From positions 1,670,369 to 1,734,368 of the forward strand of contig JAWPML010000001.1 in assembly GCA_033344915.1 (NCBI GenBank): DNA of 64,000 nucleotides, given 5' to 3'. The stretch comes from Acidimicrobiales bacterium. Lineage in GTDB: Bacteria; Actinomycetota; Acidimicrobiia; Acidimicrobiales; Aldehydirespiratoraceae. A program made the translations under genes and the position numbers. Shown one piece after another: positions 16,591 through 25,387 of this stretch; the stretch's first letter is position 1; every line of letters begins with the position of its first letter. The notes beneath the pieces are model-generated. The model searched no databases. It was not told the DNA's origin and saw only the letters and a program-made list of their open reading frames with translations.

Positions 16591-17825
16591 TGCGCAGCGT
16601 GCTCGACCTCATCGGCGTGGCCATGAGCGGCCTCACCGCGCGCTTCAGCCGCACGCTGCTGATCATGCTCGGACCGATCATCGGGGTGAGCGCGATCGTG
16701 GCCGCGGTCGGGCTCACCGAGTCCGCCAAGGGCGACCTCCAGGCCGACCTGGCCGAGCTGGGCACCAACCTGATCACGGCGGATGCCGCCGGATCCTTCG
16801 GCGCCCAGAACCCCACGTTCCCCGAGGACGTCATCGAACGGGTCGAGGCCCTCGACGGGGTGCAGAGCGTCACCGGCACGCTGGCGATCGAGGGGGTCAT
16901 CACCGCGCCCTACGACGCGGCGGCGACCTACTACACGGCGTTCCCGACGCCGGTGTTGACGGCCGACGAGGACTTCCTCGACGTGATGCAGATCGAGCTG
17001 CGCAGCGGGCGCTGGCTCAACTCCCGCGACTACGAGGTCGGCGCCCGCGTGGCCGTCATCGGCATCGACATCGCCAACGAGTTCAACTATCGGTCCCGCG
17101 AGAACCGCACCCTCCTGCTGAACGGGCTCGAGTACGCCATCATCGGCGTCTACGACAACGTGCGCCTCGCCGACTCGTTCAACACGTCGGTGCTGATCCC
17201 ACCGCTCACCGCCGACAACGACTTCGACACCGGGCTCGAGACCAACACCCTGTACGTACGGGCCGATCCCGCGCGCGTGGTGGAGGTCGAAGAGAATCTG
17301 CCGATCGCGATCAACCTCGGCGGTTCGGAGGAGGTCAACACCTCCATCCCGTCCGACGCGCTGGAGGCCTCGGCCAAGGCGGACTCGACCCTGCAGGTGA
17401 TCGTCGCGTCGATGGGGATCCTCGCCCTGGTGGTCGGCGGCGTCGGCATCGCCAACGTCATGTCGATCTCGGTCATCCAGCGCTCGGCGGAGATCGGCAT
17501 CCGTCGCGCCCTCGGGCACGGGCGCGGGCTGATCGCCTGGCAGTTCCTGCTCGAAGCGGTGGCCGTCGGCTTCTTCGGCGGGCTCGCCGGTGTCGGCTTC
17601 GGCATCTTCATCGTGGTGTTCGCCTCACGGATCTTCGATTGGACGCACGTCCTCGATCCGATCCTCGTCATCGGCAGCACCGAGTTCCCGAGCCACACGA
17701 TGGGGCTCCCGACCGTCTACTTGCTCGGCATGGGCGCCGCGCTGATCACCTCGATCATCGCCGGGCTGTATCCGTCGGTGAAGGCCGCTCGGCTCGAGCC
17801 ACTCGAGACCCTCCGCCTCGGTTGA
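16590..17825 (+). CDS. MacB-type ABC transporter permease
   Basis: The 411-residue protein has the type VII topology: TM1 near residues 15-38, a large periplasmic MacB_PCD-type domain (about 40-270), then three TMs (about 273-297, 315-345 and 372-398). VGGVGIANVMSISVIQRSAE and EIGIRRALGHGRG match the FtsX/MacB permease signature, and the C-terminus PSVKAARLEPLETLRLG is typical. With the ATPase, the fusion protein and two lipoproteins it forms a complete export or signalling system. The substrate is unknown (peptide, lipid or antibiotic in relatives). Confidence 0.92.
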   Translation: MRSVLDLIGVAMSGLTARFSRTLLIMLGPIIGVSAIVAAVGLTESAKGDLQADLAELGTNLITADAAGSFGAQNPTFPEDVIERVEALDGVQSVTGTLAIEGVITAPYDAAATYYTAFPTPVLTADEDFLDVMQIELRSGRWLNSRDYEVGARVAVIGIDIANEFNYRSRENRTLLLNGLEYAIIGVYDNVRLADSFNTSVLIPPLTADNDFDTGLETNTLYVRADPARVVEVEENLPIAINLGGSEEVNTSIPSDALEASAKADSTLQVIVASMGILALVVGGVGIANVMSISVIQRSAEIGIRRALGHGRGLIAWQFLLEAVAVGFFGGLAGVGFGIFIVVFASRIFDWTHVLDPILVIGSTEFPSHTMGLPTVYLLGMGAALITSIIAGLYPSVKAARLEPLETLRLG

Positions 17826-17828
17826 CCC

Positions 17829-20288
17829 CTAAGGAGCGAGACGCTCCCGGCGGCCCAACCGGTCGCCCATGATCTGCGCGGTCCCGCCGAGTCCGATCAA
17901 CAGGGCGGCGAGACCGAAGAGGCCGTACATCGTGCGACCGGTGATGGCCAGCTGGGTCGCCGTGTTCACCTCCGGCGACGACAGAACCACGGTGGGGATG
18001 ACGAAGCCGACGTCCGCGGTCAGGTCGCGCTCGCCGGAGCGGAGAACCAACGGCGCCGTCCGGCCGGACGACACCTGCATGCCGGTCGGGGTCACGGGCT
18101 CGACGCGGTACCGGCCGGGCGCGAGACCGTCGAAGACGTACGCACCGCCCTGATCCGTCGTCGCCGAGGCGATCACTTCGCCGTCGGCGTCGACGAGCCG
18201 GACCACGACCCCGTCGATGTCCGATTCGTCGTCGGTGCGAATGCCGTCGGCGTCGGCATCGAGCCACACCCGACCGCCGAGCGATGCCGGCTGGAGGAGG
18301 CCGGCCGCCCAGCTGGTGTCGTCCTCACCGGGATCGAGCGTCGTGAGCGGCGTCTGCCCCTCCCCGGAGACATCGGAGTCCACGGTGTCGTCCGCGCCAC
18401 GATCGGCCGGCGACACGTCCCACCCGTCAGGCACGTGGACCGCCAGCTGATAGCGCCCGGGCCCGAGCCCGTCGAAGATGAACGCGCCGGCGTCGTCGGT
18501 CGTCGCACGTGTCACGACGACTTCGTCGGCGTCGAGCAGGTCGACCTCGACCTCGCCCACGCCCGGCTCGTCGGCGTCCTGCACGCCGTCGCCGTCGATG
18601 TCGTGCCAGACGCGATCACCGATCGACGCGGGTTCGGTCGGTGGCGTCGGGGCCGGCTCGGCCGATTCCGAGATCCGCGCGGTGGTCGAGTCCTGCTTGG
18701 ACACGTCGGACAGCCCGATCCCGGACCCATCCGGCTCCACGGGCGTGGCCAACACGGTCACGGTGTTCGTCAGGGGGCCGAGCGGGTCCACCACGGCGAC
18801 GCACCGGAACTGCCACACCTCTCGGGCGAGCGAGTCGTCGAAGTCCACGGCGTCGGCTTCGACGTCGAGGATGCCGTCGGCGTCGAGGTCGCCGACGTTG
18901 TACGGCGAGCCCGCCGTCGGATGGAACGCCGCGTCGACGATCGTGTCGCACGTGTCGTCGGCGAGCCGCGCCTGGTCCCCGAGGTCGAGGTCGACGTCAC
19001 CCGTGTTGACGACCTCGTACGTGTAGGTGACCTCCACCCCGTCGCCGCGCCGCGGGCTCGCGACCACCGACGCGTCGACACCGACACCCGGAGAAACGAT
19101 GCGCACGCCGGCGTCGTAGCTGTCCTCGATCGTCACGGCCCGGCCGAACGCCGGTCCGTACGGGGGCTCCCACCGACCCGACGCCCGGACCACATTGTCC
19201 TGGCCGGCGACCCCGTGGGGCGGATCCGACCGACACGACCATCGTTGGGTCTCGCCGGCGGCGAGGTCGAAGGGGCCCCCGGCGCACGCCGGCGTGGCCG
19301 GGTCGTCGACGATCACGTCCGTCAGGGCGCCCGGACCTTCGTTCGTGACGGTCACGGTGTACTCGATCGGTGACGTCGCGTCGTACCAGGCGACCGCGGT
19401 GCCGTCCGTCCCGGTGACCAGCTTCTCGACCTCGAGCACGGGGGCGTCCGGCACGGCCACGAAGCCGGCGTCGAGCGAGTGGTCGGACTCCCCGGCGCGG
19501 CGTGACGACACCGCGATGTCCGCCGCGGGGTCGAGGTCGCTGTCGAGGCGGTCGTCGCCCACGGTCGGGGTGGTCACCTCCAGTTCGGCGGGGGCGATGT
19601 CGTGCGGCAGGCCGGTGGCCGTCGCGGTGTCGAAGCGCACCGTGTACGCCGTCTCGGCGTCGATCGCGAACTGCCATCCGCCGGCCGAGGTGCCCTCGCC
19701 CGCGGTTTCGGTCGTCTCGACGACGGCGCCGTCCGCGTCGAGCAGCTGGACGGTGACACCGTTGATGCCGGGCTCGTCCGCGTCCTGGACGCCGTTGCCG
19801 TTCCGATCGAGCCAGACCCGGTTGCCGATGAAGACGGGAGCCCCGGGGTCCGGCTCGGAGAGCCGCAGCGACACGTCGGTGGCGTTCGCGTCGACGAACT
19901 GGACGGATGACCCGTTGCCCGGTCCCAGTGGCGTTTCGTGCAGGGCGTCCGGCCATCCGGCGAACTCCACCCGGTAGGGGCCGGCACCGAGCGGCTCACC
20001 GACGGCGGCGCCCAGGTCGATGGCGTACGTGCCGTCGGACCCCGTGGCCACGGGCGCGGTGCGGTTTCCCGCCGCATCGACCGCCACGACCTCGACCCCG
20101 CTCAGCCCCGGTTCGTCGGCATCGACGAAGACGGCACCCGTCACGGTCCCGCTCGCCGCGCCGGCGAGTTGGAGTCCGGCGGCGAGCCCGAGGCCCGAGG
20201 CGAGGAGCGCCACGGCGGTGATGCCGCTGGCCGCGCGCCGCTGGATCGGCGTGTGGTAGGGCGCGGCGGCGGCCCGCTTCACGGCCAT
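17829..20288 (-). CDS. SdrD-B-repeat surface protein with LAxTG sorting signal
   Basis: This is an 819-residue secreted adhesin-like protein. The signal segment is near residues 20-45 (GITAVALLASGLGLAAGLQL). Several SdrD_B/Cna-B-like repeats carry the IGNRVWLDRNGNGVQDADEP motif (also IGDRVWHDIDGDGVQDADEP and LGGRVWLDADADGIRTDDES). A DUF11-like stretch (YTVTVTNEGPGALTDVIVDD) lies in the middle. The C-terminus has LAITG (residues 780-784), a hydrophobic helix and a basic tail, the LAxTG class-E sortase signal of high-GC Actinobacteria. No sortase is encoded in this window. It starts 9 bases after the PilZ glycosyltransferase-like gene, implying one transcript. A role in attachment or the cell wall is inferred. 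Confidence 0.85.
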   Translation of the reverse strand: MAVKRAAAAPYHTPIQRRAASGITAVALLASGLGLAAGLQLAGAASGTVTGAVFVDADEPGLSGVEVVAVDAAGNRTAPVATGSDGTYAIDLGAAVGEPLGAGPYRVEFAGWPDALHETPLGPGNGSSVQFVDANATDVSLRLSEPDPGAPVFIGNRVWLDRNGNGVQDADEPGINGVTVQLLDADGAVVETTETAGEGTSAGGWQFAIDAETAYTVRFDTATATGLPHDIAPAELEVTTPTVGDDRLDSDLDPAADIAVSSRRAGESDHSLDAGFVAVPDAPVLEVEKLVTGTDGTAVAWYDATSPIEYTVTVTNEGPGALTDVIVDDPATPACAGGPFDLAAGETQRWSCRSDPPHGVAGQDNVVRASGRWEPPYGPAFGRAVTIEDSYDAGVRIVSPGVGVDASVVASPRRGDGVEVTYTYEVVNTGDVDLDLGDQARLADDTCDTIVDAAFHPTAGSPYNVGDLDADGILDVEADAVDFDDSLAREVWQFRCVAVVDPLGPLTNTVTVLATPVEPDGSGIGLSDVSKQDSTTARISESAEPAPTPPTEPASIGDRVWHDIDGDGVQDADEPGVGEVEVDLLDADEVVVTRATTDDAGAFIFDGLGPGRYQLAVHVPDGWDVSPADRGADDTVDSDVSGEGQTPLTTLDPGEDDTSWAAGLLQPASLGGRVWLDADADGIRTDDESDIDGVVVRLVDADGEVIASATTDQGGAYVFDGLAPGRYRVEPVTPTGMQVSSGRTAPLVLRSGERDLTADVGFVIPTVVLSSPEVNTATQLAITGRTMYGLFGLAALLIGLGGTAQIMGDRLGRRERLAP

Positions 20289-20296
20289 CCGAGCAC

Positions 20297-22102
20297 TCAG
20301 AGGTTCGCCGTCTCGTGGCGCCCGAGGGCGACGAGACGGCGATCGATGGTCAGGAACTCGACGACGGGGTCGAGCGGCGCATCCGTGGGATCGTCGAACG
20401 TGAGTCCGAGCCGGGTCCCACCGTCGGGATCCGGTGTCCGGTGGGCGACGTGGACGAGCGCGGAGACGTTCTTCCAGGCGCCATCGGCGTCCGGGATCCG
20501 GAAGGAAACGGTGGTCACCTCACCGACCTCGAGGGTCTCCTCGATCGGAGCGGCGACCACGACACCGGCGCCGCCGGTCGAGAGGTCGACCAGCTGCCCG
20601 TCGTGTTCCTCGACCCGGCAGGTCACGAGCCCGAGGCGGACCCGGTGGCCGGCGCGCCGCTGGCGACGGGCCAAGGCGTCGAGGAGCACCTCCATCGCAA
20701 CGCCCAGGAAGCCGGCCGTCAACACGAACGCGAGAGCGGCAACCGAACCCGGGAGCCGGTTCGGCCAATCCCGCCACATCGAGAGCGCCGCGACCACGAC
20801 CGCGACATCGAGCGCGACGACCGCGACCACGATGGCGGTGAGTCCGTTCCGGTTCGCCTCGGCCCGAACCCGCCCGAACGGCAACAGGTCGACCCCGAGC
20901 GAACGGAGCTCGCTGCGCAGGATGGAGAACGGCCCGAGTCGACCGCGGCCGATGAGCAGGTGGCTGTTCCAGCGCAGGAGGTAGCTCGGAGCGGCGAGCA
21001 GCACGACGTCGAACAGGGCCGCATCCATCGGCACCTGGGCGAAGCCCAGGACACAGACGGCCGCGGCGACGAGCAGCACCCGCTGGATCGCGGCGAGGGG
21101 CGAGACGAGGGCCAGCAGGTGGGCATTGCGGGTCTTGCGGTCGACCCCTCGCAGGTTCCCCGGTGTCAACGCCCGGATGGCCTGGCGCGCTCGCTGATGG
21201 CGGCGCACGAGGCTCTCGCCGAGGCCGTGGGGGCCCCGCACGCGGGCGAGGGTCAGCGGCAGGTGGGTCACCGTCATGCCGGCCCGGACGATGTCGAGAC
21301 CGACCCGCCGGCTGTCGTCGAGCATGTGGTCGCCGCGAGCGGGCCGCTCAGGGGAGGGCCCGACGGCGGAGCGACGGACGAGCGCGGGCCCGTCGCCGTA
21401 CCAGGGGATGCTGCCGCGACGGGCCAGCGACGGGCGCACCACCTGCTGGTCGAACGGCTCCAGCGACCAGTGGCCGTCGGGGTCGTGTTCGAACGACGTC
21501 GGGTCGGCCTCCTCCACCCCGACCTGCACAACGGCGACATCGGGCGACGAACAACGCGATGCGCTGACCGAGACGAGGTCCGGCATCGGCAGATCGCCGG
21601 ATCGCAGCAGGAGGACCCAGCTCGTCCCAGCCGCCTGGACCGCCTCGTCGAACGTGACGGACTGCTCCATGACCACGGCATCGAAGCGTTCGGCGATCGT
21701 GCGCAACCACCGCGACCCTTCCCGGTCGACGACGATCACCCGCTCGACACCGCTCACCCGGCGAAGCGACACGAGGGTCGTCCGGAGTTCGTCGATCGAG
21801 GTCCCCGTGGCGTCGACGACCGCTGCGGTGTCGGGATGCGGGGCGTCGGGCGTGGCCACGACGGCGATCGGCTCGGTTCGCGCCGAGCGAACCCGGGCGG
21901 CGAAGACGACGACCGCGAGGATCTCGGCGGCCAGGAGCAGCGCGCCGGCCGGATGATCGGCGCCCACCGTCGTGAAGACCGCGCGCCAGGCGAGATAGAT
22001 CAGCGAGGCGGCCAACGCAGCACGCGTCGAGAGCGTGATGACCCGCTCACTGGTGCGCTGCGTTCGGGCAAAGGGATCGACCCCCGGCGAGTCCGCCGAC
22101 AT
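20297..22102 (-). CDS. degenerate GT2-like membrane protein with PilZ domain
   Basis: The start has an excellent AGGAGG ribosome-binding site. The 601-residue protein has two N-terminal TMs (about 27-45 and 53-70), a GT2-like cytosolic region (about 80-300), a TM block (about 325-475) and a C-terminal PilZ domain. The PilZ domain shows RAGHR (RxxxR) and DLSTGG (D/NxSxxG), the c-di-GMP-binding motifs. The GT2 motifs are weak: LLRSGDLPMPD replaces the DxD region and HQRARQA stands where cellulose synthases have Q(Q/R)xRW. It may be a catalytically altered relative of BcsA, or a c-di-GMP receptor. It is encoded immediately upstream of the LAxTG surface protein. Confidence 0.75.
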   Translation of the reverse strand: MSADSPGVDPFARTQRTSERVITLSTRAALAASLIYLAWRAVFTTVGADHPAGALLLAAEILAVVVFAARVRSARTEPIAVVATPDAPHPDTAAVVDATGTSIDELRTTLVSLRRVSGVERVIVVDREGSRWLRTIAERFDAVVMEQSVTFDEAVQAAGTSWVLLLRSGDLPMPDLVSVSASRCSSPDVAVVQVGVEEADPTSFEHDPDGHWSLEPFDQQVVRPSLARRGSIPWYGDGPALVRRSAVGPSPERPARGDHMLDDSRRVGLDIVRAGMTVTHLPLTLARVRGPHGLGESLVRRHQRARQAIRALTPGNLRGVDRKTRNAHLLALVSPLAAIQRVLLVAAAVCVLGFAQVPMDAALFDVVLLAAPSYLLRWNSHLLIGRGRLGPFSILRSELRSLGVDLLPFGRVRAEANRNGLTAIVVAVVALDVAVVVAALSMWRDWPNRLPGSVAALAFVLTAGFLGVAMEVLLDALARRQRRAGHRVRLGLVTCRVEEHDGQLVDLSTGGAGVVVAAPIEETLEVGEVTTVSFRIPDADGAWKNVSALVHVAHRTPDPDGGTRLGLTFDDPTDAPLDPVVEFLTIDRRLVALGRHETANL

Positions 22103-22150
22103 CTGAGCCTCCTGAAGGATCGCGATGGGTGTTCCCGTCGTCCACAGTCC

Positions 22151-22195
22151 TCAGAAGTGAAGTCCTCAGAAGTGAAGTGCTCGGAAGTGAAGGAT
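22151..22195. repeat. three 15-bp tandem repeats
   Basis: tcagaagtgaagtcc (22151-22165), tcagaagtgaagtgc (22166-22180) and tcggaagtgaaggat (22181-22195) follow one another without spacers. They lie just upstream of the PilZ gene (minus strand) and beyond the cold-shock terminator. The first two copies differ at one base. They may be binding sites or a slippage product. Confidence 0.75.
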
Positions 22196-22218
22196 CTGCC
22201 GACACGCCAAAACGGACA

Positions 22219-22243
22219 ACGGCGCCCCGTGCGGGGGCGCCGT
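22219..22243 (-). terminator. hairpin terminator after the cold-shock gene
   Basis: acggcgcccc (22219-22228) pairs perfectly with ggggcgccgt (22234-22243) around 5 bases. On the minus strand it is followed within 10 bases by a run of four T. It sits 33 bases after the cold-shock stop codon. Confidence 0.75.
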
Positions 22244-22275
22244 GTTCCGAATTACGTGAATTGTGGAGCGTTCGC

Positions 22276-22476
22276 TCAGACGACCTTCACGCCGAGGGCT
22301 TCGTCACCCTTGCGGCCGGGACCGATCTCGAACTCGACCCGCTGGCCTTCTTCGAGGGTCCGGAAACCGGAGCCGTCGATGTTGGAGAAGTGGACGAAGA
22401 CGTCGTCGCCGTCTTCGCGGGAGATGAATCCGTACCCCTTCTCGTTGTTGAAGAACTTCACTGTGCCCGTCGGCAT
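22276..22476 (-). CDS. cold-shock protein CspA family
   Basis: The 66-residue single cold-shock domain begins [26 protein letters not shown] and DVFVHFSNI are RNP1 and RNP2, the surfaces that bind single-stranded RNA/DNA. The start has an AAAGGAA ribosome-binding site, a leader hairpin lies 22 bases upstream and a terminator follows. It is very similar to the domain at 57952-58149 (shared EEGQRVEFE and [10 protein letters not shown]), so the two are recent paralogues. It is an RNA chaperone and probably monocistronic. Confidence 0.95.
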   Translation of the reverse strand: MPTGTVKFFNNEKGYGFISREDGDDVFVHFSNIDGSGFRTLEEGQRVEFEIGPGRKGDEALGVKVV

Positions 22477-22497
22477 TTGGGCATTCCTTTCGATTAC

Positions 22498-22520
22498 GCG
22501 GGTCCCAATGTGGTACCCGC
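22498..22520 (-). promoter_or_regulatory. leader hairpin of the cold-shock gene
   Basis: gcgggt (22498-22503) pairs with acccgc (22515-22520), with further CCA/TGG pairing inside around ATG. It lies in the 5' untranslated region just upstream of the cold-shock ribosome-binding site. A hairpin is in the same relative place upstream of the second cold-shock start (58170-58188). Temperature-responsive leader folding is known for cspA genes; that it happens here is inference. Confidence 0.4.
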
Positions 22521-22603
22521 ACCGACAAGCCTAAACATGTCCGAGACCAAATCGTTGTCGCGTCGGGTTGGAGCCGCCGCGCCGGCTCCGCGAAACTCCG
22601 CCG

Positions 22604-24424
22604 ATGGCCCCCGCGAAGCTCGTCGTTCCTTCGAATTGCACGGTTGTCGCCGTTCCCGTGGCCACGGGGCAGGAAGTCGCGGCGGGCACCGTCGTCGCGA
22701 TCGTCGAGGTGATGAAGATCGAACAGCTGATCACCGCGCCCGAGGACGGCGTGGTCACGAGCCTCGACGCGGCGGTCGGCGACGTGCTCGAAAAAGGAGC
22801 GGTCATCGCCGAGGTCACACCCGCGACGATCACCGCCGCGGCCCCGGTGGAGGATGCCGGGGCGAGGGGCGGGATCCGACCCGACCTCGCCGAGGTGCTG
22901 GAGCGCCGCCGCTTGCTCGAGGACGGGGCCCGGCCCGATGCGGTCGCCAAGGTGCACGGACGCGGTCGCCGTACCGCGCGCGAGAACCTCGCCGACCTGG
23001 TCGACGACGGGAGTTTCGAGGAGTACGGCTCGTTCATGTACGCCGCACAGACCCTGCGTCGCTCGCGTGAGGACCTCATCGCCAACACGCCCGGCGACGG
23101 CATCGTCGGCGGCATCGGCCGGATCAACGGTGACCGCTTCGACGACGACCACAGTCGCTGCGCCGTCATGTCCTACGACTACACGGTGCTGGCCGGCACG
23201 CAGGGTCTACGGGGCCATCAGAAGAAGGACCGCCTGTTCGACGTGTGCGAACGGCTCGAACTCCCCCTCGTCCTGTTCGCCGAAGGGGGCGGCGGGCGTC
23301 CCGGCGACACCGACGGCTCCTCGCTCGCCGGGCTGAACGTGCCATCGTTCGCGGCGATCAGCCGCCTCAGCGGCCTGGTCCCGACCGTCGCCGTGGTCTC
23401 GGGGCGTTGCTTCGCGGGCAACGCCGCCCTCGCCGGCGTCTGCGACGTCATCATCGCCACGCCCGATGCGAACCTCGGCATGGCGGGACCCGCGATGATC
23501 GAGGGCGGCGGGCTCGGCGTCTTCGCCCCGGAGGACATCGGCCCGGTCGACGTCCAGACCGCCAACGGCGTCATCGACATCCTCGTCGAGGACGACGCCG
23601 CCGCGGTGGCGGCCGTGAAGCGCTACCTGGCGTACTTCCAGGGCCCGGTCGACGAATGGGATGCCGCCGACCAGACCGCCCTGCGCGATGTCGTGCCGGA
23701 GAATCGCAAGCGGGCCTACAACGTGCGCGACGCGATCTCCCTGCTGGCCGACACGGGCTCGGTCCAGGAACTTCGGCCCACCTATGCCGAGGGCATGATC
23801 ACGAGCCTCGTCCGCCTCGAGGGGCGCCCCGTCGGCATCATCGCGAACAATCCGCTCCACCTCGGCGGCGCCATCGACGCCCCCGGCTCGGACAAGGCCG
23901 CCCGGTTCATGCAGCTGTGCGACGGCCACGGCATCCCCATCCTGTTCCTCTGCGACACCCCCGGGTTCATGGTCGGTCCCGAGGCGGAGAAGGACGCCCA
24001 GGTCCGTCGCTTCGGCCGGATGTTCGTCGTGGGCGCGAGCCTCACCGTGCCCTTCGCCACCGTGGTCCTGCGCAAGGCCGTCGGCCTCGGCGCCCAGGCG
24101 ATGGCCGGCGGCAGCTTCCACGCCCCGCTGCTGACGATCTCGTGGCCCACCGGCGAGGTCAGCGGCATGGGCATCGAGGGCGCGGTGACGCTCGGGGCCC
24201 GGCGGGAGTTGGAGGCGATCGAGGACCCCGACGAGCGGGCCGAGGCCTACGAGGCCCGGGTTGCCACCATGTACGAACGGTCGAAGGCCCTGAACGCGGC
24301 CGCCCACCACGAGTTCGACGACGTCATCGACCCGGCCGAGACGCGGCGGCGCATCGTCAACCTCCTGCGCGCCGCGCCGACCGGCCGGCCCCACCGGCGG
24401 CGGCCCCACATCGATACCTGGTGA
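22604..24424 (+). CDS. biotin carrier domain fused to acyl-CoA carboxylase carboxyltransferase
   Basis: I started at the ATG at 22604 (MAPAKLVVPSNCTVVAVPV) because the earlier in-frame start adds only an Arg/Pro-rich piece. Residues 1-70 are a biotinyl domain with EVMKIEQ; K38 is the biotinylated lysine. Residues of about 95-600 are a complete two-half (crotonase-fold) carboxyltransferase, with GRGRRTARENLADLVDDGSF and, in the second half, FLCDTPGFMVGPEAEKDAQV. Usually the biotin carrier is fused to the biotin carboxylase or is separate; a fusion to the carboxyltransferase N-terminus is less common. No biotin carboxylase lies nearby. It would transfer carboxyl to an acyl-CoA; chain-length preference cannot be read. 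Confidence 0.88.
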   Translation: MAPAKLVVPSNCTVVAVPVATGQEVAAGTVVAIVEVMKIEQLITAPEDGVVTSLDAAVGDVLEKGAVIAEVTPATITAAAPVEDAGARGGIRPDLAEVLERRRLLEDGARPDAVAKVHGRGRRTARENLADLVDDGSFEEYGSFMYAAQTLRRSREDLIANTPGDGIVGGIGRINGDRFDDDHSRCAVMSYDYTVLAGTQGLRGHQKKDRLFDVCERLELPLVLFAEGGGGRPGDTDGSSLAGLNVPSFAAISRLSGLVPTVAVVSGRCFAGNAALAGVCDVIIATPDANLGMAGPAMIEGGGLGVFAPEDIGPVDVQTANGVIDILVEDDAAAVAAVKRYLAYFQGPVDEWDAADQTALRDVVPENRKRAYNVRDAISLLADTGSVQELRPTYAEGMITSLVRLEGRPVGIIANNPLHLGGAIDAPGSDKAARFMQLCDGHGIPILFLCDTPGFMVGPEAEKDAQVRRFGRMFVVGASLTVPFATVVLRKAVGLGAQAMAGGSFHAPLLTISWPTGEVSGMGIEGAVTLGARRELEAIEDPDERAEAYEARVATMYERSKALNAAAHHEFDDVIDPAETRRRIVNLLRAAPTGRPHRRRPHIDTW

Positions 24425-24442
24425 GCTGATACCTGGTGAGCT
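24413..24442. repeat. perfect 15-bp tandem duplication across a stop codon
   Basis: gatacctggtgagct is present at 24413-24427 and again at 24428-24442. The first copy contains the last Trp codon and the TGA of the carboxyltransferase gene. The duplication lies between convergent genes. Confidence 0.85.
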
Positions 24443-24448
24443 GGGCCG

Positions 24449-25387
24449 CTACTGATCGCGACCGACGGCGTCTCGGAAGACGCCGACCATCTCGGCGATG
24501 CGCTCCTGTGCGTCGGGCGCGTCGTTCGCGAGGCGCAGCATCGCCCGGAAGTCGGACGCCCCGGCCTCGACGAGTGGCGGCACCGTCGCCATGGTGGCCT
24601 CGAGGTCGACGGCGCCGTCGGCGTCCATCGCCATGGGGAGGTTCGCGACGACCTCGATGTCGGCTGGATCCCGATCGTGGGCCTCGACCGCGGCTCGCAT
24701 CCTGGGAATGGCGTCGGCGAGATCAGCCGCGTCCGGACCCCACGGGATCCAACCCGAGCCGAACCGGGCGAGGCGGCGCATCGACCGCTTGTTGACTGTG
24801 CCGCTCACCCAGATCGGGATGCCGCCGGGCTGCACCGGCTTCGGCATCTGGTGGATCCCGTCGAAGGACAATCGGTCGCTCTCGTAGGTCGCCCGTTCGT
24901 CGCGCCAGAGGGTCTGGAGCACCTCGAGGGTGTGGTCGAGCTGGGCGCCCCGGTCGTCGTAGTCGAGGCCACACGCCTCGTACTCCTCACGCTGCCAACC
25001 GACGCCGACACCGAGGTCGATCCGGCCGCCGCTCAGCACGTCGATCGTGGAAAGGGTCTTGGCGAGAACGGCCGGCCGCCGGAGCGCCGCGATCAGGATG
25101 TTCGTCGCGAACCGGAGATTGGTCGTGACCGCGGTGAGGTGGGCAATGGTCGCGAGCGGGTCGAGCCAGTGCCCGTCGGGTCCGGTCGGCTGACGCCCGC
25201 CGGCCGTACCGCCCGCTTTCGGGTCACCGTAGGCCTCCAGGTTCTCGCCGAACGCGACATGGTCCGACAGCGCCACCCGGTCGAGTCCGGCGAGATCCGC
25301 GGCCTGCACGCGTTCGACGAGATGCTCCCAGCTGCCGGGGTCCTCGGCGGCGAAGGTGATCAGCGTGAGCGAGAGCCGGGGGGTCAT
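24449..25387 (-). CDS. LLM-class (probably F420-dependent) oxidoreductase
   Basis: The ATG at 25387 opens a 312-residue TIM-barrel protein. It begins MTPRLSLTLITFAAEDPGSW and contains ATNILIAALRRPAVLAKTLS, a TLSTIDVLSGGRIDLGVG segment and WQREEYEACG. These are hallmarks of the luciferase-like monooxygenase superfamily, most of whose actinobacterial members use coenzyme F420. Its start overlaps the stop of the DoxX-like gene by four bases (ATGA), so the two are co-translated. The substrate is not evident. Confidence 0.9.
   Translation of the reverse strand: MTPRLSLTLITFAAEDPGSWEHLVERVQAADLAGLDRVALSDHVAFGENLEAYGDPKAGGTAGGRQPTGPDGHWLDPLATIAHLTAVTTNLRFATNILIAALRRPAVLAKTLSTIDVLSGGRIDLGVGVGWQREEYEACGLDYDDRGAQLDHTLEVLQTLWRDERATYESDRLSFDGIHQMPKPVQPGGIPIWVSGTVNKRSMRRLARFGSGWIPWGPDAADLADAIPRMRAAVEAHDRDPADIEVVANLPMAMDADGAVDLEATMATVPPLVEAGASDFRAMLRLANDAPDAQERIAEMVGVFRDAVGRDQ

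Noticed and set aside
22151-22195. Possible CRISPR start
   Set aside because: The three 15-base units are contiguous with no spacers and no cas gene is nearby.
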